In this document: one piece after another, positions 1-7,861 of the stretch | Position numbering within the stretch: position 1 is the stretch's first letter | How the letters are laid out: each line of letters starts with the position of its first letter | Assembly (NCBI RefSeq): GCF_001419985.1 | Contig: NZ_LJAL01000003.1 | Span: forward strand, 396,944 to 460,943 | Length of the DNA stretch: 64,000 bases | Direction of reading: 5' to 3' | DNA from: Loktanella sp. 5RATIMAR09 | GTDB taxonomy: Bacteria > Pseudomonadota > Alphaproteobacteria > Rhodobacterales > Rhodobacteraceae | Notes under the pieces: generated by a model | Database searches by the model: none | Seen by the model: only the letters and a program-made list of their open reading frames with translations | What the model was told of the DNA's origin: nothing | Program-made: the position numbers and the translations under genes

Positions 1-1252
1 TGATCCGGTCCTCGATCTCGTCCCGGAAATTCTTGATCAAGCCTTGGATCGGCCACGCGGCCGCATCACCCAGCGCACAAATGGTATGCCCTTCGACCTG
101 CTTTGTCACGTCGAGCAGCATGTCGATCTCTTCAACGCTGGCGTTGCCTTCGACCAGACGCGCCATCACGCGCATCATCCAGCCCGTGCCTTCGCGGCAT
201 GGCGTGCACTGGCCACAGCTTTCATGCTTGTAGAATTTGGACAACCGCCAGATCGCTTTGATCATATCGGTGGAATTATCCATCACGATCACCGCCGCCG
301 TGCCAAGGGACGATCCCTTTTCCTTCAGCGCATCGAAATCCATCACCGCATCGCGCATGTTTTCACCGCGCACACATGGCACGGACGACCCGCCGGGGAT
401 CACGGCCTTGAGGTTGTCCCAGCCGCCACGAATACCGCCGCAGTGTTTTTCGATCAGCTCCTCGAAAGGAATCGACATTTCCTCTTCGACGACACAGGGG
501 TTGTTCACATGCCCCGAAATCGCAAAGAGCTTGGTGCCCGCGTTGTTCGGGCGGCCCATGCCAGCGAACCAGCCACCACCACGGCGCAGGATCGTTGGCA
601 CAACGGCAATGGATTCCACATTGTTCACAGTCGTCGGGCAGCCATAAAGACCGGCACCCGCAGGGAACGGCGGCTTCATACGCGGCATGCCCTTTTTGCC
701 CTCAAGGCTTTCCAGCAGCGCTGTTTCTTCGCCGCAGATATAAGCACCGGCACCGTGGGTCAGGTAGATTTCAAAATCCCAACCGGATTTGGCGGCGTTC
801 TTGCCCACCAGACCGGCGGCATAACATTCGTCAATCGCCGCCTGCAGCGCCTCTTTCTCGCGGATGTATTCGCCGCGAATATAAATATAGCAGGCATTCG
901 CGTTCATCGCGAAAGACGCGATCAGACAGCCTTCAACCAGCGTATGCGGATCGTGGCGCATGATTTCGCGGTCTTTGCATGTGCCGGGCTCGGATTCGTC
1001 GGCGTTCACGACCAGATAGGCAGGACGGCCATCGCTTTCCTTGGGCATGAAGGACCATTTCAGGCCGGTGGGAAAACCCGCCCCGCCCCGGCCCCGCAGA
1101 CCCGAGGCCTTCATTTCATTGATGATCCAGTCACGGCCCTTTTTGATGATATCAGCGGTGCCATCCCAATGGCCCCTCGCCTGCGCGCCTTTCAGCGTGC
1201 GGTCATGCATCCCGTAAAGGTTGGTGAAAATCCGGTTCTCATCTTTGAGCAT
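1..1252 (-). CDS. nuoF: NADH-quinone oxidoreductase subunit F, 3' end off the left edge
   Basis: NuoF is the peripheral-arm subunit of respiratory complex I that binds NADH and FMN and carries the N3 [4Fe-4S] cluster. Translation from ATG at 1252 starts MLKDENRIF. It contains the glycine-rich [17 protein letters not shown] motif, the [11 protein letters not shown] segment and, near the left edge, the cluster motif [13 protein letters not shown]. About 417 codons are visible, so only the last dozen or so residues of a roughly 430-residue family are missing. The start overlaps the preceding stop (TGATG), implying translational coupling in the nuo operon. The assignment is secure; the true stop lies outside the window. 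Confidence 0.97.
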   Translation of the reverse strand, partial: MLKDENRIFTNLYGMHDRTLKGAQARGHWDGTADIIKKGRDWIINEMKASGLRGRGGAGFPTGLKWSFMPKESDGRPAYLVVNADESEPGTCKDREIMRHDPHTLVEGCLIASFAMNANACYIYIRGEYIREKEALQAAIDECYAAGLVGKNAAKSGWDFEIYLTHGAGAYICGEETALLESLEGKKGMPRMKPPFPAGAGLYGCPTTVNNVESIAVVPTILRRGGGWFAGMGRPNNAGTKLFAISGHVNNPCVVEEEMSIPFEELIEKHCGGIRGGWDNLKAVIPGGSSVPCVRGENMRDAVMDFDALKEKGSSLGTAAVIVMDNSTDMIKAIWRLSKFYKHESCGQCTPCREGTGWMMRVMARLVEGNASVEEIDMLLDVTKQVEGHTICALGDAAAWPIQGLIKNFRDEIEDRI

Positions 1253-1482
1253 CAGCTATCGCCCTTGTCTTTTTGGCGCGCACGCCAGAGTTGGTAGGTC
1301 TGCCACAGGGCAAACCCGAAACCGGCGAGCGCTGCAAGATCAAAAAGCGCCCGCACGCGGTTCGGCCAGTCATATTCTGCGCCAATCAGATTGGCCAAGA
1401 CCCACAAAGCACCTGTTGCCGCGACAATCAACGCGACGCGTTGTCCCGCGCGGCTTTCAGAGGTGTTTCCGTGTTGTGCCAT
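1252..1482 (-). CDS. DUF5337-type small membrane protein in nuo operon
   Basis: A 76-residue protein starting [14 protein letters not shown] basic N-terminal stretch is followed by two hydrophobic segments (about residues 15-34 and 46-64) and a charged tail, [10 protein letters not shown], so it is probably a two-pass inner-membrane protein. It resembles the DUF5337 proteins found in nuo operons of Rhodobacterales. Its stop overlaps the nuoF start, and 15 bases separate it from the upstream gene. No biochemical function is known to me. Position suggests a complex I assembly or accessory role, which is inference only. Confidence 0.8.
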   Translation of the reverse strand: MAQHGNTSESRAGQRVALIVAATGALWVLANLIGAEYDWPNRVRALFDLAALAGFGFALWQTYQLWRARQKDKGDS

Positions 1483-1497
1483 GGGTCTGTCGCAGCC

Positions 1498-2118
1498 TTA
1501 GTAAACGCCGCCTTTGTCGACTTTCTTGGAAAACGCGGTTTCGCCGCCTGCGGCAAGCGTTTTCGCCTGTGCGACCCAGTTATCACGCGTCGCGCGGCCT
1601 TTGAAACCTTCCAGATTGTCATCGATCCAGGCTTGTTCTTTCGGGCCCCATGCCGCGATCTGGTAAAAGTGGAAAATGCCCATACCATGCAGGGTTTTCT
1701 CTAGCTTTGGACCAACGCCTTTGATCTGCTTGAGATCATCCGGCCCGCCATCACGTGCGGCACTTAGGAACTCTGGCGCGTCACCAGCCGAAGGCGCTGG
1801 CGCTTCTGCGACAGGTGCGGGTGCTGCCGGCTTTGCGGCAGGTGCCGGTGCCGGTGCAGCGGCAGGTGTCGGAGCCGGTGCTGGCGCAGCAACAGGCGCC
1901 GCCTTTGCAACCGGTAACGCGGACTGGTTAGGGCCGGGCGCGGGGGCGCGCCAGCCGATCGCCAGCGCGATCGCAGCAATTACACCAATGACGCCACCTA
2001 TAAAGGCCGACCCAAACAACCCGTAATCATAAAGAACAAATGCGACACCCGCTGCAATGATGGCAAACAAAGCGGCTACGGCAATAATGCCCTGACTGAT
2101 CGGTGCAGTATCTTTCAT
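1498..2118 (-). CDS. Membrane-anchored protein with C-terminal helix-hairpin-helix-like domain
   Basis: A 206-residue protein. Residues 9-55 form two hydrophobic segments, residues 58-115 are an Ala/Pro-rich linker, and residues 127-188 form a compact domain with the core IKGVGPKLEKTLHGMGIFHF, then FKGRATRDNWVAQA. GVGPKLE is typical of helix-hairpin-helix folds. The same domain, with the same lead-in (APE-L-A-RDG), lies at the C-terminus of NuoE encoded just upstream. The layout is membrane anchor, flexible linker, globular domain, inside the nuo operon. The function is unknown; DNA binding is not implied merely by the fold. An accessory or assembly role for complex I is inference. Confidence 0.8.
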   Translation of the reverse strand: MKDTAPISQGIIAVAALFAIIAAGVAFVLYDYGLFGSAFIGGVIGVIAAIALAIGWRAPAPGPNQSALPVAKAAPVAAPAPAPTPAAAPAPAPAAKPAAPAPVAEAPAPSAGDAPEFLSAARDGGPDDLKQIKGVGPKLEKTLHGMGIFHFYQIAAWGPKEQAWIDDNLEGFKGRATRDNWVAQAKTLAAGGETAFSKKVDKGGVY

Positions 2119-2308
2119 GGTCTTCTCTCTCCCTCAGGTGGCCGGTGTGGCGGCCTTGCAGATAGAGCGCCAATCGCCTGTGCCAAACTGACGCAAGCGC
2201 ACGCTCTGGGATATCTCTACCCGAATATTTGCCTTTCGGTAAAGAAATACCGCAAAAGGCCTCATTATCGGGCAGGGCAAGACCGGAAAACGCCCAATGG
2301 CTGTGCGT

Positions 2309-3424
2309 TTACTTACCCTTGGCCAAGTCCGCAGCCTGCGCCATCCAGTTGTCGCGCGCGATGCGGCCTTTGAATTTCAAACGGCTGTCGACCCAAGCGA
2401 TTTCTGCATCGGTCCATTTTGCGATCTGGTCAAAGTGCCAAAACCCCAGTTCGTTCAGCACCTGTTCCAGCTTCGGGCCAACACCGCTGATCTTTTTAAG
2501 ATCATCCGCTTTCCCGTCACGCGGGGCGGTCAGTGTTTCTGGCGCGCTGCCAGCATCGTCATCGGCAAGATCCGGATTCGGGTTGGATTTTCCGGTCGGC
2601 TTCGCCTTGGACTTCGCAACGGCCTCCTGCTTTGTCATGCCAGTCTGATCGACAGGCTTGTCAGCCGCAGGTTTTGCCACTTTCGCCTTTGTTTTTGGCG
2701 CTGTGACTTTCTGGCCGTCTTTCACCCAGGGTGTCAGCAAAGGCACTTCGGTGCCGTCGATCCGTTTGACGGTATCGCCGATATCGGTCGCCAGCTGCAC
2801 ACTTGCGTTATATTTGGTCTTGCCGCTGTCGTAGTCCTTAAGGCTGGTGAGGCCTTTCAGGGGCTCGGCGGCAAAACGCCCGTTCTGCGGGCCGGGTGTC
2901 GGCACACGACCGGCGGCAAGTTCGTCGATGATTTCGCGCAGACGCTCGGCGGTCAGGTCTTCGTAATAGTCCTTGCCGATCTGGGCCATCGGCGCGTTGG
3001 CACAAGATCCAAGGCACTCGACCTCTTCCCAAGAGAATTTACCATCAGCCGAGAGTTCGTGGGGCTTGTCCGCGATCTTGTCCTGACACACGCCAATCAG
3101 ATCTTCTGCACCGCAGATCATGCACGACAGCGTGCCGCAGACCTGAATATGTGCCACGGCGCCGACGGGCTGTAGCTGGAACATGAAGTAGAAAGACGCG
3201 ACTTCGAACGCGCGGATGAAGGCCATATCCAGCATATTCGCGACATGTTCGATCGCGGGGCGTGACAGCCAACCTTCCTGTTCCTGCGCGCGCCACAGGA
3301 TCGGAATAATCGCCGAGGCCTGACGGCCTTCTGGGAACTTCTTGATCTGTGCTTCGGCCCATTTCTGGTTCTCGGGCGTGAAGGCGAATGTCTCGGGCTG
3401 GTCATGATAAAGGCGGCGTAGCAT
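2309..3424 (-). CDS. nuoE: NADH-quinone oxidoreductase subunit E with C-terminal extension
   Basis: NuoE is the thioredoxin-fold subunit holding the N1a [2Fe-2S] cluster next to NuoF. The expected four ligands are present: C96 and C101 in CGTLSC, and C137 and C141 in CLGSC. The family core ends near residue 180. This protein is 371 residues, far longer than E. coli NuoE (about 166). The extra part is a Lys/Pro/Asp-rich linker (about 235-300) followed by a helix-hairpin-helix-like domain (306-367) homologous to the neighbouring gene at 1498-2118. I chose ATG 3424 ([11 protein letters not shown]), the canonical NuoE N-terminus, over an upstream in-frame GTG at 3466. Confidence 0.95.
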   Translation of the reverse strand: MLRRLYHDQPETFAFTPENQKWAEAQIKKFPEGRQASAIIPILWRAQEQEGWLSRPAIEHVANMLDMAFIRAFEVASFYFMFQLQPVGAVAHIQVCGTLSCMICGAEDLIGVCQDKIADKPHELSADGKFSWEEVECLGSCANAPMAQIGKDYYEDLTAERLREIIDELAAGRVPTPGPQNGRFAAEPLKGLTSLKDYDSGKTKYNASVQLATDIGDTVKRIDGTEVPLLTPWVKDGQKVTAPKTKAKVAKPAADKPVDQTGMTKQEAVAKSKAKPTGKSNPNPDLADDDAGSAPETLTAPRDGKADDLKKISGVGPKLEQVLNELGFWHFDQIAKWTDAEIAWVDSRLKFKGRIARDNWMAQAADLAKGK

Positions 3425-3449
3425 CAGGTATTTCCGGTCACATCGTTGC

Positions 3450-3467
3450 GGTGAAACAGGTTTCACC
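3450..3467. repeat. Perfect inverted repeat upstream of nuoE
   Basis: Arms GGTGAAAC (3450-3457) and GTTTCACC (3460-3467) flank a two-base centre. As RNA this would fold as a seven-pair stem with a four-base loop. It lies 26 bases upstream of the nuoE ATG, between the stop of the small ORF at 3521 and nuoE, so it is intra-operonic. It may be an mRNA-processing or attenuation hairpin, or an operator. There is no U-tract to make it an intrinsic terminator. Confidence 0.6.
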
Positions 3468-3520
3468 GGATTTCCATTGATCCCCTAACATACCGGGCGG
3501 TCCCGGCAAGGGATTTGTCT

Positions 3521-3835
3521 TCAGGCGCAGACACCCGTGGTCAGACGAAAGGCCTGACCATCAATTGCACCCTGCCCGTCTGCACGCAATTCGGTCATCA
3601 CGCGGGCCAGATCTTCACGCGACAGCACGGCGTCGGCCATAATCAGATCTGTGTTGGCGCTGGTCAGGGCACATCCGTTTGCTTCAACACTGCTGACAAA
3701 GCGCGCTTTTGCCGATTGTGGCACGGCGGCGGCTTCCGGCTCTTGCGCTGCGGGTGGTACAGGCAACGGTATAATGATCGGCACGGCGCAGGCTGTCGCC
3801 CCTAAAAATGCCGCAAGTGTCAGATAACGCTTCAT
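3521..3835 (-). CDS. Small exported (possible lipoprotein) ORF in nuo operon
   Basis: A 104-residue protein starting MKRYLTLAAFLGATACAVP. It has a clear signal peptide with a lipobox-like site at C16 (A13-T-A-C), then a Pro-rich stretch (PIIIPLPVPPAAQEPEAAA), and a roughly 60-residue C-terminal part with two cysteines (near 55 and 103) that could form a disulfide. I do not recognise the family. It lies between the 65-residue membrane ORF and nuoE, all on the minus strand and close enough for co-transcription. A periplasmic or outer-envelope product is predicted; any link with complex I is by position only. Confidence 0.65.
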   Translation of the reverse strand: MKRYLTLAAFLGATACAVPIIIPLPVPPAAQEPEAAAVPQSAKARFVSSVEANGCALTSANTDLIMADAVLSREDLARVMTELRADGQGAIDGQAFRLTTGVCA

Positions 3836-3862
3836 ATCTTGGTTCCTTGATCAGGGCCGGCG

Positions 3863-4060
3863 CTAGTTTTCAACAGCAGCCGGCGCAACGGCAAACACAT
3901 CTGTAAGACCATATACCAGAATAAACACCGACACGGCCAAACCGACCACACCGCCAATAAAGATCCCCGCCATACGCCCGCGAAACATGCGCGACACGGC
4001 GGCCGACACGAAAAAACCCAGCGCAACAAGAACGCCAAGGATCAGATCACCAAGTGTCAT
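3863..4060 (-). CDS. Small two-helix membrane protein downstream of nuoD
   Basis: A 65-residue protein ([34 protein letters not shown]...) with two hydrophobic helices (about 5-24 and 32-54) separated by the basic turn SRMFRGR. Its ATG overlaps the nuoD stop (ATGA at 4057-4060), so translation should be coupled to nuoD. I do not recognise the family. It is too short for known NuoH/J/K subunits and lacks their conserved acidic residues. A complex I accessory role is possible but is inference. Confidence 0.7.
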   Translation of the reverse strand: MTLGDLILGVLVALGFFVSAAVSRMFRGRMAGIFIGGVVGLAVSVFILVYGLTDVFAVAPAAVEN

Positions 4061-5295
4061 CGGTCGATCTCACCGAACACGACATCCATTGTCCCGATAA
4101 TGGCACTCACATCCGCCAGCTGGTGACCTTTGCAAACATAGTCCATTGCCTGCAAGTGAAGATAGCCCGGCGCGCGCAGCTTGGCGCGGTACGGCTGGTT
4201 TGTGCCATCCGCCACCAGATAGACGCCGAATTCACCCTTGGGCGCTTCGACCGCGGCGTAGACCTCGCCCGCTGGCACGTGGAAGCCTTCGGTGTAAAGT
4301 TTGAAGTGGTGGATCAGCGCCTCCATCGAGGTCTTCATCTCGCCACGTGTCGGCGGCGTCATCTTGCCGCGCGCCATCACATCGCCTTTTTCGTGGCGCA
4401 GCTTTTCACAGGCCTGACGGATGATGTGCACGGACTGGCGCATCTCTTCCATGCGGCACAGGTAACGGTCGTAACAATCGCCGTTCTTGCCCACAGGGAT
4501 CTGGAATTCGAATTCGTCATAGCATTCATAAGGTTGCGCACGGCGCAAATCCCACGCAAGACCGGAACCGCGCACCATGACACCAGAGAAACCCCACTCC
4601 TGAATGTCGTCTTCCGAGATGATCCCGATATCGGCGTTGCGCTGTTTAAAAATACGGTTCTCGGTCAGCAAGCCATCGATATCATCAAGGACCTTGGGGA
4701 ATTCCACCGCCCAGGCGTCAATGTCTTCAACCAGCTGATCCGGCAGATCCTGATGCACACCACCGGGGCGGAAATACGCCGCGTGCAGGCGTGCACCGCA
4801 GGCGCGCTCGTAAAAGATCATCAGCTTTTCACGCTCTTCAAAACCCCACAGTGGCGGGGTCAGCGCACCCACGTCCATCGCCTGTGTTGTGACGTTCAAA
4901 AGGTGCGACAGGATGCGGCCAATCTCGGAATAAAGCACGCGGATCAGCGACGCGCGGCGCGGCACTTCGGTCTTGGTCAGGCGTTCAATCGCCAGGCACC
5001 ATGCGTGTTCCTGGTTCATCGGGGCCACGTAATCAAGCCGGTCCAGATAGGGCAGGTTCTGCAGATAGGTGCGGCTTTCCATCAGCTTTTCGGTACCACG
5101 GTGCAGCAGACCGATATGCGGATCACAGCGCTCTACGATCTCGCCATCCAACTCCAGCACCAGACGCAGCACGCCGTGGGCCGCAGGGTGTTGCGGGCCG
5201 AAGTTGATGTTGAAATTCCTGATTTGCTGCTCATCCGTCGCCGCATCAGTCGATCCATCATCATAGATATTTGTCCGGATATCACCGTCCATCAT
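4057..5295 (-). CDS. nuoD: NADH-quinone oxidoreductase subunit D (49 kDa)
   Basis: NuoD forms the quinone-reaction chamber of complex I together with NuoB. The 412-residue translation carries [21 protein letters not shown] (near residues 32-52) with the quinone-site histidine, then the HRGTEKLME and [10 protein letters not shown] segments, and ends in [12 protein letters not shown]. It follows the sulfotransferase-like gene with only three bases between that stop and the first ATG. Two consecutive ATGs (5295 and 5292) are possible starts. Length and motifs match stand-alone NuoD, not the fused NuoCD of enterobacteria. Confidence 0.97.
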   Translation of the reverse strand: MMDGDIRTNIYDDGSTDAATDEQQIRNFNINFGPQHPAAHGVLRLVLELDGEIVERCDPHIGLLHRGTEKLMESRTYLQNLPYLDRLDYVAPMNQEHAWCLAIERLTKTEVPRRASLIRVLYSEIGRILSHLLNVTTQAMDVGALTPPLWGFEEREKLMIFYERACGARLHAAYFRPGGVHQDLPDQLVEDIDAWAVEFPKVLDDIDGLLTENRIFKQRNADIGIISEDDIQEWGFSGVMVRGSGLAWDLRRAQPYECYDEFEFQIPVGKNGDCYDRYLCRMEEMRQSVHIIRQACEKLRHEKGDVMARGKMTPPTRGEMKTSMEALIHHFKLYTEGFHVPAGEVYAAVEAPKGEFGVYLVADGTNQPYRAKLRAPGYLHLQAMDYVCKGHQLADVSAIIGTMDVVFGEIDR

Positions 5296-5298
5296 GGC

Positions 5299-6192
5299 TC
5301 AAGCCCTCGCTAAATTATCTTGCCACCGCTGTGGCAGAGGCCCGACATTGCGGGCCACCCATTCGTAATGTTCGTTCAGCAGCCCCACAGCGCGGGGGCG
5401 CAATTTATCCAGCATCGCCACTTCGGGTCCCTCATTGGCGGGACGGATGACACCGGCTTTGACCGGTTTGATCCCCAGAAAGGCACAAAGCCGATTGAGG
5501 CCATCAGCTGTAAACAGATCTTCGGCAAACTGGACCAGCAACCGCCCCTCGGGAATCACGCGGCGCAGTTTGCGGATAACCTTTGGATAATCCCCCCGTT
5601 CGAGAATATGCCGCTCTTGGCCGCGGTTCAGGATACGGTAGAGGATATTGTTGGACTTCTTCTCATAGACTTCATGCTCTTGCCGCTGCCGCCGCGCCTG
5701 CATTCGGATATGCGACCAGAGGCGATCCAGAGGATCACGGATCAAGTACAGAAACTTTGTATTCGGGGACAGGTCACACATCCGCGCAAGCTCGGCATCC
5801 GACAGCGTTGCATAACTGGGTGTGATATCACCAACGACCTTGGCCGCATCACGCCCGTTTGTCAGCCAAGCAGCGTAAACGCTGTCATCCGCGCGATCAC
5901 CCTCAAGTGCTGAAATCAGCGCTTTCATCTCATTGATGCGGCGATCCAAGTTCTCTACCTGCCACCGGCGCCCATCCGCGTTGGCTTGCACCTTGGCGGC
6001 GCGCATTTCCCGCAGGCGGACACGGAACGCGACCAACTGCTTTTCACAGCGCGCGGTATCGAACGTATCCCAATAATGCGCTTCCTTTACCGCAGGCATG
6101 GCACATTCAGGGTGATCGTGCAGATAGCGGTAAAGCCAAGTGGTGCCCGCCTTCGTGGCACCGACGCAGAAAAGGATGGTTGGCGCGGCCAT
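5299..6192 (-). CDS. Sulfotransferase-like protein embedded between nuoC and nuoD
   Basis: A 297-residue protein with PAPS-dependent sulfotransferase signatures: an N-terminal 5'-phosphosulfate loop VGATKAGTTWL (10-20) with K14, and a 3'-phosphate motif YLIRDPLDRLWSHI (149-162) with R152 and S160. Between them, residues 50-100 are Arg/Lys/Glu-rich and probably coiled-coil, which is unusual for small sulfotransferases. Its ATG overlaps the nuoC stop (TGATG at 6192) and its stop is three bases before nuoD, so it is wired into the nuo operon. Such enzymes transfer sulfate to hydroxyl or amino groups of carbohydrates, lipids or peptides. The acceptor here is unknown, and a link to complex I is only positional. 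Confidence 0.85.
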   Translation of the reverse strand: MAAPTILFCVGATKAGTTWLYRYLHDHPECAMPAVKEAHYWDTFDTARCEKQLVAFRVRLREMRAAKVQANADGRRWQVENLDRRINEMKALISALEGDRADDSVYAAWLTNGRDAAKVVGDITPSYATLSDAELARMCDLSPNTKFLYLIRDPLDRLWSHIRMQARRQRQEHEVYEKKSNNILYRILNRGQERHILERGDYPKVIRKLRRVIPEGRLLVQFAEDLFTADGLNRLCAFLGIKPVKAGVIRPANEGPEVAMLDKLRPRAVGLLNEHYEWVARNVGPLPQRWQDNLARA

Positions 6193-6803
6193 CAGCCTGC
6201 TTTCTCTGCTTTCTTCTCATCACCCGGCAGGATGTATTCGGCCCCTTCCCACGGTGACATGAAATCGAACTGGCGGTATTCCTGCACAAGGCTGACAGGT
6301 TCATAAACCACGCGCTTTTGCACTTCGTCGTAACGCACTTCGGTATAGCCCGTTGTCGGGAAATCCTTGCGCAGCGGATGCCCGCGGAAACCGTAATCTG
6401 TCAGGATACGGCGCAAATCGGGGTGCCCCGAGAACAGGATGCCAAACATATCAAACACTTCGCGCTCGAACCAGTTGGCCGAGGGATGCACCGAAATGAT
6501 CGACGGCATCATATCTTCTTCACGGATCTGCACGCGCAGGCGGATGCGGTGGTTCTGATACATGCTCAGGAAATGGTAGATCACGTCAAAGCGCTTGGCG
6601 CGGCTGGGATAATCCACCGCCGTGATATCCACGAGCGAGGAAAACTTGCACGCGCCGTCCGTCTTGAGAAACTCGACAAAGGCCACCAGCGCCGAGGGTG
6701 CGACAGTTACAGTCAGCTCGTCATGGGCGACTTCCCAAGACAGCACGCAGTCGCGGCGCTTCATCTCAAGATGGGTGCCAAGTTCTTGCAGGGCTTCAGT
6801 CAT
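6192..6803 (-). CDS. nuoC: NADH-quinone oxidoreductase subunit C (30 kDa)
   Basis: The 203-residue NuoC is a peripheral-arm structural subunit of complex I. Recognisable segments are [13 protein letters not shown] (54-66), [16 protein letters not shown] with the family's ERE-DMFGI core, [23 protein letters not shown], and the C-terminal FDFMSPWEG. Length is normal for the stand-alone subunit. It lies 50 bases downstream of nuoB and overlaps the downstream sulfotransferase-like gene by one base. Confidence 0.97.
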   Translation of the reverse strand: MTEALQELGTHLEMKRRDCVLSWEVAHDELTVTVAPSALVAFVEFLKTDGACKFSSLVDITAVDYPSRAKRFDVIYHFLSMYQNHRIRLRVQIREEDMMPSIISVHPSANWFEREVFDMFGILFSGHPDLRRILTDYGFRGHPLRKDFPTTGYTEVRYDEVQKRVVYEPVSLVQEYRQFDFMSPWEGAEYILPGDEKKAEKAG

Positions 6804-6853
6804 TTTCTTTTCCTTTCGCCGCGATAAACGGACGACGTTCTCAGACGCGCGGC

Positions 6854-7384
6854 CTAGCGCACGATAGTACCGGTGCGGCGCATTTTGCGCTGCAATTGCA
6901 AGATACCGTAAAGCAGCGCCTCGGCCGTGGGCGGGCAGCCCGGCACGTAGATATCCACAGGGACAATACGGTCACAGCCACGCACCACAGAATAGCTATA
7001 GTGGTAGTAGCCCCCACCATTCGCGCAAGACCCCATCGAGATCACATAGCGCGGCTCTGGCATCTGGTCGTAGACCTTGCGCAGCGCAGGCGCCATTTTG
7101 TTGGTCAGCGTACCGGCCACAATCATCAGGTCGGACTGACGCGGGGAGGCGCGCGGTGCGGTACCAAACCGCTCAAGATCATAGCGCGGCATCGACGTGT
7201 GCATCATTTCCACCGCACAACAGGCCAGACCAAAGGTCATCCAGTGCAGCGACCCTGTGCGCGCCCAGTTCACGATGTCCGCGGTCGAGGTCACAAGGAA
7301 ACCCTTGTCCTGCAACTCGGAGTTAATCAGTTGTGCGCCGTGTTCCTTGTCAGCACCCACAGCGGTTCCGGTCATCACTCCCAT
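6854..7384 (-). CDS. nuoB: NADH-quinone oxidoreductase subunit B (PSST)
   Basis: NuoB holds the terminal N2 [4Fe-4S] cluster that reduces quinone. With the ATG at 7384 (MGVMTGTAV) the protein is 176 residues, and the ligands C55, C56 (GLACCAVEM), C120 ([10 protein letters not shown]) and C150 (VPGCPP) are all present. I prefer 7384 to the in-frame ATG at 7375 because AAAGGGG lies seven bases upstream of it; the start then overlaps the end of nuoA by ten bases. The alternative would give a TGATG overlap. Confidence 0.97.
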   Translation of the reverse strand: MGVMTGTAVGADKEHGAQLINSELQDKGFLVTSTADIVNWARTGSLHWMTFGLACCAVEMMHTSMPRYDLERFGTAPRASPRQSDLMIVAGTLTNKMAPALRKVYDQMPEPRYVISMGSCANGGGYYHYSYSVVRGCDRIVPVDIYVPGCPPTAEALLYGILQLQRKMRRTGTIVR

Positions 7385-7740
7385 TCGAGCGCCCCTTTCT
7401 TCCATTCGTAGGCAAAGCCGATTGTCAGCACACCCAGAAACACCATCATCGACCAAAAGGCCGTCATGCTGACATCCTGAAATGCGACCGCCCATGGGAA
7501 CAGGAACGCCACTTCAAGGTCAAAGATGATGAACAGGATCGCGACCAGATAAAACCGCACGTCGAACTTCATCCGCGCATCATCAAAGGCGTTAAAACCA
7601 CATTCGTAGGCAGAGACTTTCTCAGGGTCCGGATTACGCACCGCGACAATCGCGGCTGCAATGATCAGGATCAGGCCCAGCGCAATGGCGAGCCCCAGAA
7701 AGATCATGATCGGCAGGTATTCTGATAGCATTTCCTGCAA
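7375..7740 (-). CDS. nuoA: NADH-quinone oxidoreductase subunit A, probable TTG start
   Basis: NuoA is a three-helix membrane subunit of complex I. The 121-residue reading shows helix 1 ([20 protein letters not shown]), the conserved loop [36 protein letters not shown], and two further helices. TTG at 7740 is favoured: AAAGGA lies about seven bases upstream, and it yields (M)[10 protein letters not shown], matching the usual length of rhodobacterial NuoA N-termini. The alternative ATG at 7731 removes three residues. It is the first gene of the operon. Confidence 0.93.
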   Translation of the reverse strand: MQEMLSEYLPIMIFLGLAIALGLILIIAAAIVAVRNPDPEKVSAYECGFNAFDDARMKFDVRFYLVAILFIIFDLEVAFLFPWAVAFQDVSMTAFWSMMVFLGVLTIGFAYEWKKGALEWE

Positions 7741-7759
7741 GGGGTGTTCCTTTCGGCAG

Positions 7760-7778
7760 GGCGCGCGTAACACGCGCC
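7760..7778 (-). promoter_or_regulatory. GC-rich hairpin in nuo leader
   Basis: On the transcribed strand GGCGCGTG and CGCGCGCC can pair around a three-base loop (eight pairs including one G-U). It sits between the predicted -10 box and the AAAGGA ribosome site of nuoA. It could stabilise the mRNA 5' end or modulate nuoA initiation, which already uses a weak TTG start. There is no terminator U-run. Confidence 0.5.
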
Positions 7779-7795
7779 GTCTGTTGGCTGCGTGA

Positions 7796-7824
7796 TGCAT
7801 ACCGTTGCCACAACAAAGGGTCAA
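7796..7824 (-). promoter_or_regulatory. Candidate sigma-70 promoter of nuo operon
   Basis: Reading the minus strand, TTGACC (complement of 7819-7824) is followed after exactly 17 bases by TATGCA (complement of 7796-7801). It lies about 55 bases upstream of the nuoA TTG. The -35 matches five of six consensus positions; the -10 is weaker. This is the only good match in the gap between nuoA and the next upstream gene. Confidence 0.5.
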
Positions 7825-7861
7825 CCGAGCGGAAGGTCACACCACAGCAAATTGAAAGGAT

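Noticed and set aside
44..1297. A 417-codon plus-strand ORF across the left edge
   Set aside because: It is the antisense shadow of nuoF; the minus strand gives a clear NuoF with FMN and Fe-S motifs.
3450..3467. Dyad considered as an intrinsic terminator splitting the nuo operon
   Set aside because: No U-tract follows and nuoE must be expressed with its partners; kept only as a regulatory candidate.
4054..5313. A long plus-strand ORF opposite nuoD
   Set aside because: Antisense shadow with His/Arg-rich, family-less translation; nuoD on the minus strand is certain.
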